Of a DNA stretch of 64,000 nt, positions 60,856 to 64,000 are shown piece after piece. Position numbers and translations under genes: made by a program. The notes under the pieces are model-generated. The model was given only the letters and a program-made list of their open reading frames with translations. It was not told the DNA's origin and did not search any database. Source of the DNA: UBA4733 sp036734945. Its GTDB lineage: Bacteria; Chloroflexota; UBA4733. The first letter of the stretch is position 1. The number at the start of each line of letters is the position of its first letter. The stretch spans positions 1 to 64,000 of the forward strand of contig DAIMXP010000019.1 in the NCBI GenBank assembly GCA_036734945.1. Reading direction: 5' to 3'.

Positions 60856-61520
60856 GGCCGAGCAGACCCCGCCTCGCGCTTATCGGCGGGGCAGTAGGCG
60901 TGCTGATCGCTGTGGGACTCCTGGGCATGCTCCGCCAGCGCGACAGCGCCTCGGCCGCCGCCGCGGCGGCGTTGCTGATAGCCGCGCCGTTGCCCGCTAC
61001 CGTAGGCGTGGCGCCCACGACAGCGGAGGTCGTGAGCGCCTGGCAGCAGGCAGGGCCCCTGAACGTCCCACTGGCAGGCGGCGTGGCAACGAGCATTCAA
61101 GTCAGCGCCGTTTACTCGGCGCAGGCAGTCTACTTTCGCCTCCATTGGCCTGAGGCCTTGAACAATGTGCCGGCGCCGACAGTGCAACAGCAACAGGCGA
61201 CGGTGACGTGGAAGCGGAATGAAGCTATCGGCGGCTGCGCCGTGGTTTGCCATGTCAGCTTCTCAGCGGGCCGCTGGATCGACAATATGCAGGTGGTGGC
61301 GCCGGACGTGACGGCGGCGCCCTTCACGGTGATCCTGGATCAATGGCAAGACGGCTGGTGGACGCTCGGCTATTCGCGGCCGCTGGTCACTCCCGACGTC
61401 GAAGACATTCAGTTCAGTGACCTGCGACGCGCCTACCCGTTCGGCCTCGATATCGCCGAGGGAGCCGGCTCCAGCCATACGCACGGAGAAGCGTTGACGT
61501 TGCGCTTCGCGGCGGGGTAA
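60852..61520 (+). CDS. Ethylbenzene dehydrogenase-like heme protein
   Basis: The protein has 222 residues from GTG 60852, overlapping the cytochrome gene by GTGA. An N-terminal anchor (LALIGGAVGVLIAVGLLGML) precedes a DOMON-like beta sandwich: IQVSAVYSAQAVYFRLHWPE, ATVTWKRNEAIGGCAVVCHV and DQWQDGWWTLGYSRPL. The GGCAVVCH motif is CxxxCH, a heme-like site with an extra residue, at the position where EB_dh-family (PF09459) proteins have CxxCH-type cysteines. It probably accepts electrons from, or passes them to, the cytochrome encoded just upstream. Confidence 0.72.
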   Translation: MRPSRPRLALIGGAVGVLIAVGLLGMLRQRDSASAAAAAALLIAAPLPATVGVAPTTAEVVSAWQQAGPLNVPLAGGVATSIQVSAVYSAQAVYFRLHWPEALNNVPAPTVQQQQATVTWKRNEAIGGCAVVCHVSFSAGRWIDNMQVVAPDVTAAPFTVILDQWQDGWWTLGYSRPLVTPDVEDIQFSDLRRAYPFGLDIAEGAGSSHTHGEALTLRFAAG

Positions 61521-61531
61521 GAGCGGCCGTC

Positions 61532-61768
61532 TCAGGCCCGCCGCGCCATACTTCGCCGCTCCAGTTCCTCGCGTATCGCACTGAGGAGTTGCGCATCGTC
61601 CGGTTGCAGGCCGTGTTGCGCGGCGTGCTCCTGGATCAGTTGCTGCAGCGCCGGTGACGGCGTGGCTCCGTCGGCGCCAAAAGCGCCCTCCAGGTCACTC
61701 TTGTTCTGTTGGTCGACAAATGTATCCACGATCATCCGCGCCGCCTGCGCTACAGTCTCGCCAGCCAT
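61532..61768 (-). CDS. Small hypothetical acidic helical protein
   Basis: The protein has 78 residues from ATG 61766-61768 behind GGAGGACAGG. QAARMIVDTFVDQQNKSDLE and LQQLIQEHAAQHGLQPDDAQ give an all-helical, acidic product. No family is recognised. It is convergent with the heme-protein gene (11 bp between stops). The excellent ribosome-binding site supports a real gene. Confidence 0.6.
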   Translation of the reverse strand: MAGETVAQAARMIVDTFVDQQNKSDLEGAFGADGATPSPALQQLIQEHAAQHGLQPDDAQLLSAIREELERRSMARRA

Positions 61769-61870
61769 CCTGTCCTCCGTCCTGCACTATTGCGTGCCGT
61801 TCAGCGCGAGAGATGTCGCAAGTTGCACGCCAGTATGGCTGCAGCCTAATCCAGGTTGATGCGGGGCCGC

Positions 61871-62131
61871 CTACACTGGGCGGAAGACCTCCAGGCAGGA
61901 GATCAAGCGGCGGACGCCAACGGCGCCCGCAATCCCTTCCGTCAGTCAAGTGGCCAGGGCCTCTAACGTGGGGCTTTCCACCTCCAGGATGAGGTCGTAG
62001 GGACCGGTGCAGGCGTGAACGGCGACAATCTTGGAGTCGGCCAGTTCCATCTGGTCGAGCTCCTCTTTTAGATCGCGGACGCGGGCCGGTTCCGCCTCCA
62101 CCAGCACAAACGCTTTGATGCCTGACGCCAT
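61871..62131 (-). pseudogene. Stand-alone Lrp/AsnC RAM-domain protein with in-frame TGA
   Basis: From ATG 62129-62131 the frame gives IKAFVLVEAEPARVRDLKEE and VHACTGPYDLILEVESPTLE, the ligand-binding RAM fold of Lrp/AsnC (AxTGxYD motif). A TGA at 61946-61948 stops it after LEALAT, but the same frame continues LTEGIAGAVGVRRLISCLEV to a TAG at 61871, which is the normal C-terminal strand. One CGA-to-TGA change would explain it. The 61-residue product lacks the last strand. Stand-alone RAM proteins sense amino acids. Confidence 0.8.
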
Positions 62132-62203
62132 AGGAGAAGTCCTTTCTGTGCGGGAGCGCTTCGCTCCCCTAGCGGGGTCCCCAACGGGGACCAGATCTTA
62201 GCC

Positions 62204-63019
62204 TCAAGTGAAGGTGCAGCGCGGCTTGCTGGCGCGGTCGGGATCGGCCAGCAGCTCGTAGACGCGATCCAGCGACGTCTTTAGCGGCAGAGGCGACCTG
62301 GCGATGAGCATGTCGCGATCAGTCGAGAGCGGGTGCCAGTAGACGCCGTCCACGTTGACGGTGAGTTCCGGCACGAGGTCGTCGATACCGAGGTCAATGC
62401 CCTCCTTGGAGAAGCCGCGCTTGGCCAGCGGCCGGATGAAATGGTCGTCGGGACCGATGCCAAGGTTGTCCAAGAATGAGCGCAAGGCTGCCATGTGAGC
62501 GGTATTGGCGGGCGTCTCCGTGGTGCCGATGCGCACGCGATAGCCGCGACCCAGCAGCCGTTGCAGCCCGGCGATGGTGCGGACCCACGTGCCCCGGCCG
62601 CGGTACACGTCGTGCGTTTCCGGGTTGGGACCATCGAGGCTGACCTGGATGATCAGGCGCTCGTTGCGAACGGCGTCCAGCTTGTCGAGCTGTTTGTCGT
62701 GCAACAGGGTGGCGTTGGTGAGGACGGTAGTCGGCAACCGCGACGAACTGTAAGCGAGCGTTTCGTAGATGTCGGGCAAGAGGAACGGTTCGCCACCGGT
62801 CAGGAAGAGGTGGCTGAAGTCGAGGGCGGCTGCTTCGTCGACCAGTTGCCGAATCAGCGGCGCGGCCAGCGCGCGACGCGGTACGTTGGGGCCGGAGCGC
62901 GCCACGCAGTACTTGCAGGTGAGGTTGCAGTCGTAGTTGGTATAGAGCCACAGCTTCCAGGAGGTAGTCGGGGCGGGGGGAGTCACCGTCGCCGCGCGTT
63001 CGAGGGTGGCGATACTCAC
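62204..63019 (-). CDS. Radical SAM protein
   Basis: The protein has 271 residues. GTG 63017-63019 was chosen because GGAGAAG lies 7 bp upstream; a TTG five codons earlier is possible. WLYTNYDCNLTCKYCVARSG carries the CxxxCxxC cluster site that binds the 4Fe-4S centre for SAM cleavage. HLFLTGGEPFLLPDIYETLA is the GGEP motif, and IIQVSLDGPNPETHDVYRGR is the usual strand with SLDG. A terminal CTF remains, but no full SPASM cysteine set is seen. The substrate is unknown; the neighbouring DUF2064 glycosyltransferase suggests a small-metabolite pathway. Confidence 0.88.
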   Translation of the reverse strand: MSIATLERAATVTPPAPTTSWKLWLYTNYDCNLTCKYCVARSGPNVPRRALAAPLIRQLVDEAAALDFSHLFLTGGEPFLLPDIYETLAYSSSRLPTTVLTNATLLHDKQLDKLDAVRNERLIIQVSLDGPNPETHDVYRGRGTWVRTIAGLQRLLGRGYRVRIGTTETPANTAHMAALRSFLDNLGIGPDDHFIRPLAKRGFSKEGIDLGIDDLVPELTVNVDGVYWHPLSTDRDMLIARSPLPLKTSLDRVYELLADPDRASKPRCTFT

Positions 63020-63092
63020 AGTGTACTTCTCCAATCACCCAGCGTGTGGGGCCACCAGGCGGGCAGGCGGCCAAGCGCCGACCCTGGTATCG

Positions 63093-63770
63093 TCACCGAA
63101 GTGTAACCCGTATTTCTAACGCGCTGCTTACCGACAGGAGTGTACGGGTGTGCGGCAATCCATCGGCGTTGCTTTCAAGCCATTCCCGCAGCGCCGCCAG
63201 TCCCGCCAGATCATCGACGTCGAAAGTGGGCGGCAGCAGCGCCGTGCTAAGACCGAGGTGGTCGGCCAGCGCCAACGTCTCTGCCAGCACGCTGGGGGTG
63301 CTCATGGTGATACCGCTGAAGACATCGTGCGCTGCCCGCATGCCGACGAGGTAATAGCCGCCGTCGTCGCAGGGTCCGAGCACCAAGTCGTGCTGGTCAA
63401 GCAAGGCAAAGCCCTTGGCAATCCACTCCAGCGGTACATGAGGGGAGTCGGTGCTCATAATGATGACCCGCTCATACGACCGGCCCAGCACCCGGAAGCC
63501 GTTGAGCAATCGCTCGTTCAGCGTCGTTCCCTCCTGAGGGGAGGTCGCCTGGCCGTTTGCCAGCCAGGCGGCGAAGAAATCTTCGACCGGGGTATACAGC
63601 CAGCACACGCGCCAGGGTCCGGCGGCGAGGCGTTCCGCCAGGTCGCGCAGGAAGGCGCAGTAGAGCGCGTAGACGGGTGCATTGCCCAGCGTCACCGCCA
63701 GGCGCGTCTTGACGGCGCCGAGGCGAGGGTAGCGGGCGACGAGCGCCAGCACGTTGCCGTCAGGCGCCAC
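63093..63770 (-). CDS. DUF2064/TIGR04282-type glycosyltransferase
   Basis: About 225 residues. VLALVARYPRLGAVKTRLAV is the DUF2064 N terminus (xKTRL nucleotide-binding motif). VIIMSTDSPHVPLEWIAKGF has the DxD-like Asp (TDSP), and LVLGPCDDGGYYLVGM is the GPxxDGGYYLxG hallmark of TIGR04282, a group linked to arsenosugar and other small-molecule glycosylation. GTG 63768-63770 overlaps the glycosyltransferase gene upstream by 11 bp; a TTG at 63794 is possible. It probably works with the GT2 gene that precedes it. Confidence 0.85.
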   Translation of the reverse strand: MAPDGNVLALVARYPRLGAVKTRLAVTLGNAPVYALYCAFLRDLAERLAAGPWRVCWLYTPVEDFFAAWLANGQATSPQEGTTLNERLLNGFRVLGRSYERVIIMSTDSPHVPLEWIAKGFALLDQHDLVLGPCDDGGYYLVGMRAAHDVFSGITMSTPSVLAETLALADHLGLSTALLPPTFDVDDLAGLAALREWLESNADGLPHTRTLLSVSSALEIRVTLR

Positions 63771-64000
63771 GGCTATAGCGCCAGATCGTACCAAGCATGG
63801 CCGTGCCAGCGTTGACGCTGCCGCGCAACGTACCGCCGACTTTGGAGACGCCGATGCGGGCGTGGTAGGTGATCGGCACTTCGACGATGCGGTAGTGGCG
63901 ACGGGCAGCTTTGACCACCATCTCGACGGGCCAGCCGTAGGTCGGGTGCTGCATATCGAGCGCCAGCAGGTGGGTACGGCGGATGGCCCGGAAGGAGCCG
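63760..64000 (-). CDS. GT2-family glycosyltransferase, C-terminal part (runs off window)
   Basis: The last ~80 residues are visible. They read GSFRAIRRTHLLALDMQHPT then YGWPVEMVVKAARRHYRIVE, VPITYHARIGVSKVGGTLRG and the end TIWRYSRGA. FRAIRR, YGWPVEM and VPITYHxRxGxSK are the C-terminal hallmarks of dolichol-phosphate-mannose-synthase-like GT2 enzymes that face the cytoplasm. The start lies beyond 64000. Its stop overlaps the DUF2064 gene, which implies coupled expression. Confidence 0.88.
   Translation of the reverse strand, partial: GSFRAIRRTHLLALDMQHPTYGWPVEMVVKAARRHYRIVEVPITYHARIGVSKVGGTLRGSVNAGTAMLGTIWRYSRGA

Noticed and set aside
61946..61948. TGA recoding as selenocysteine or tryptophan
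   Set aside because: Several intact genes here end in TGA (for example purK), no SECIS-like hairpin was recognised right after the TGA, and a CGA-to-TGA mutation explains it more simply.
1..64000. tRNA or rRNA genes
   Set aside because: No cloverleaf with a T-loop consensus and no conserved rRNA stretch was found on reading through the window; a dedicated covariance search was not possible.

Overview
The window is GC-rich, densely packed chromosomal DNA, most likely from a free-living, probably uncultured Chloroflexota-like bacterium. This is an inference from gene style: twin-arginine-type, Ala/Ser/Thr-rich lipoprotein substrate-binding proteins, DUF4012, DUF2079 and GT87-like membrane proteins, GC-rich palindromic repeats in most gene gaps, Uma2 and Rpn-type nucleases, and a PstA-type cyclic-di-AMP receptor. 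No rRNA or tRNA gene was seen, so the assignment is not firm.

Layout. (1) 1-3.0 kb: minus-strand sugar/polysaccharide genes (epimerase, polyprenyl-phosphate sugar transferase, GHMP sugar kinase). (2) 3.0-10.7 kb: a gene graveyard with a broken GNAT gene, a DUF3800 tail, an Rpn-type nuclease, a lone HicB, a small ribbon-helix-helix operon with its own promoter, and short displaced copies of pieces of nearby genes. (3) 10.7-15.2 kb: a second sugar transferase, a DUF4012 protein, two related TIM-barrel glycosidase-like exported proteins and a cyclic-di-AMP receptor. (4) 15.3-26.5 kb: metabolic genes (NIPSNAP, a ThDP enzyme, an IolE-like isomerase, purK-purE, a PIG-L deacetylase), a histidine kinase, a MFS transporter and a vapB with a truncated vapC. 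(5) 26.5-30.6 kb: a decayed Tn4430-like Tn3-family transposon (resolution-site-like repeats, HTH ORF, TnpI-type tyrosine recombinase, TnpA, right terminal repeat). (6) 30.6-40 kb: methyltransferase, NHL propeller and GT87-like operon; a HEPN two-gene module; NamZ (DUF1343); KdgD-like aldolase; MATE; a frameshifted MFS gene. (7) 40-56.7 kb: exported and carbohydrate-related proteins, two tandem sugar-binding lipoproteins, Uma2, a 1087-residue GNAT fusion behind an attenuator-like leader, and a GH130 enzyme. (8) 56.8-64 kb: a DUF2079 membrane protein carrying an in-frame repeat insertion, a cytochrome c/ethylbenzene-dehydrogenase-like pair, an Lrp-type RAM gene with a nonsense codon, a radical SAM protein and two glycosyltransferases.

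The strongest unexplained signal is a set of palindromic elements in several families. Family A has GCGACTGCGGTC-type ends, B has GGCGACTAAAGTCGC, C has GGGCGTATGCAATACGCCCC, and D has GGGTACCCGC. Members of A, B and C sit within about 10 bp of stop codons at six places. One A copy lies in frame inside the DUF2079 gene, and a D-type hairpin sits exactly at the tnpA frameshift. Together with the displaced gene fragments this suggests an active process that spreads short DNA pieces in this genome.
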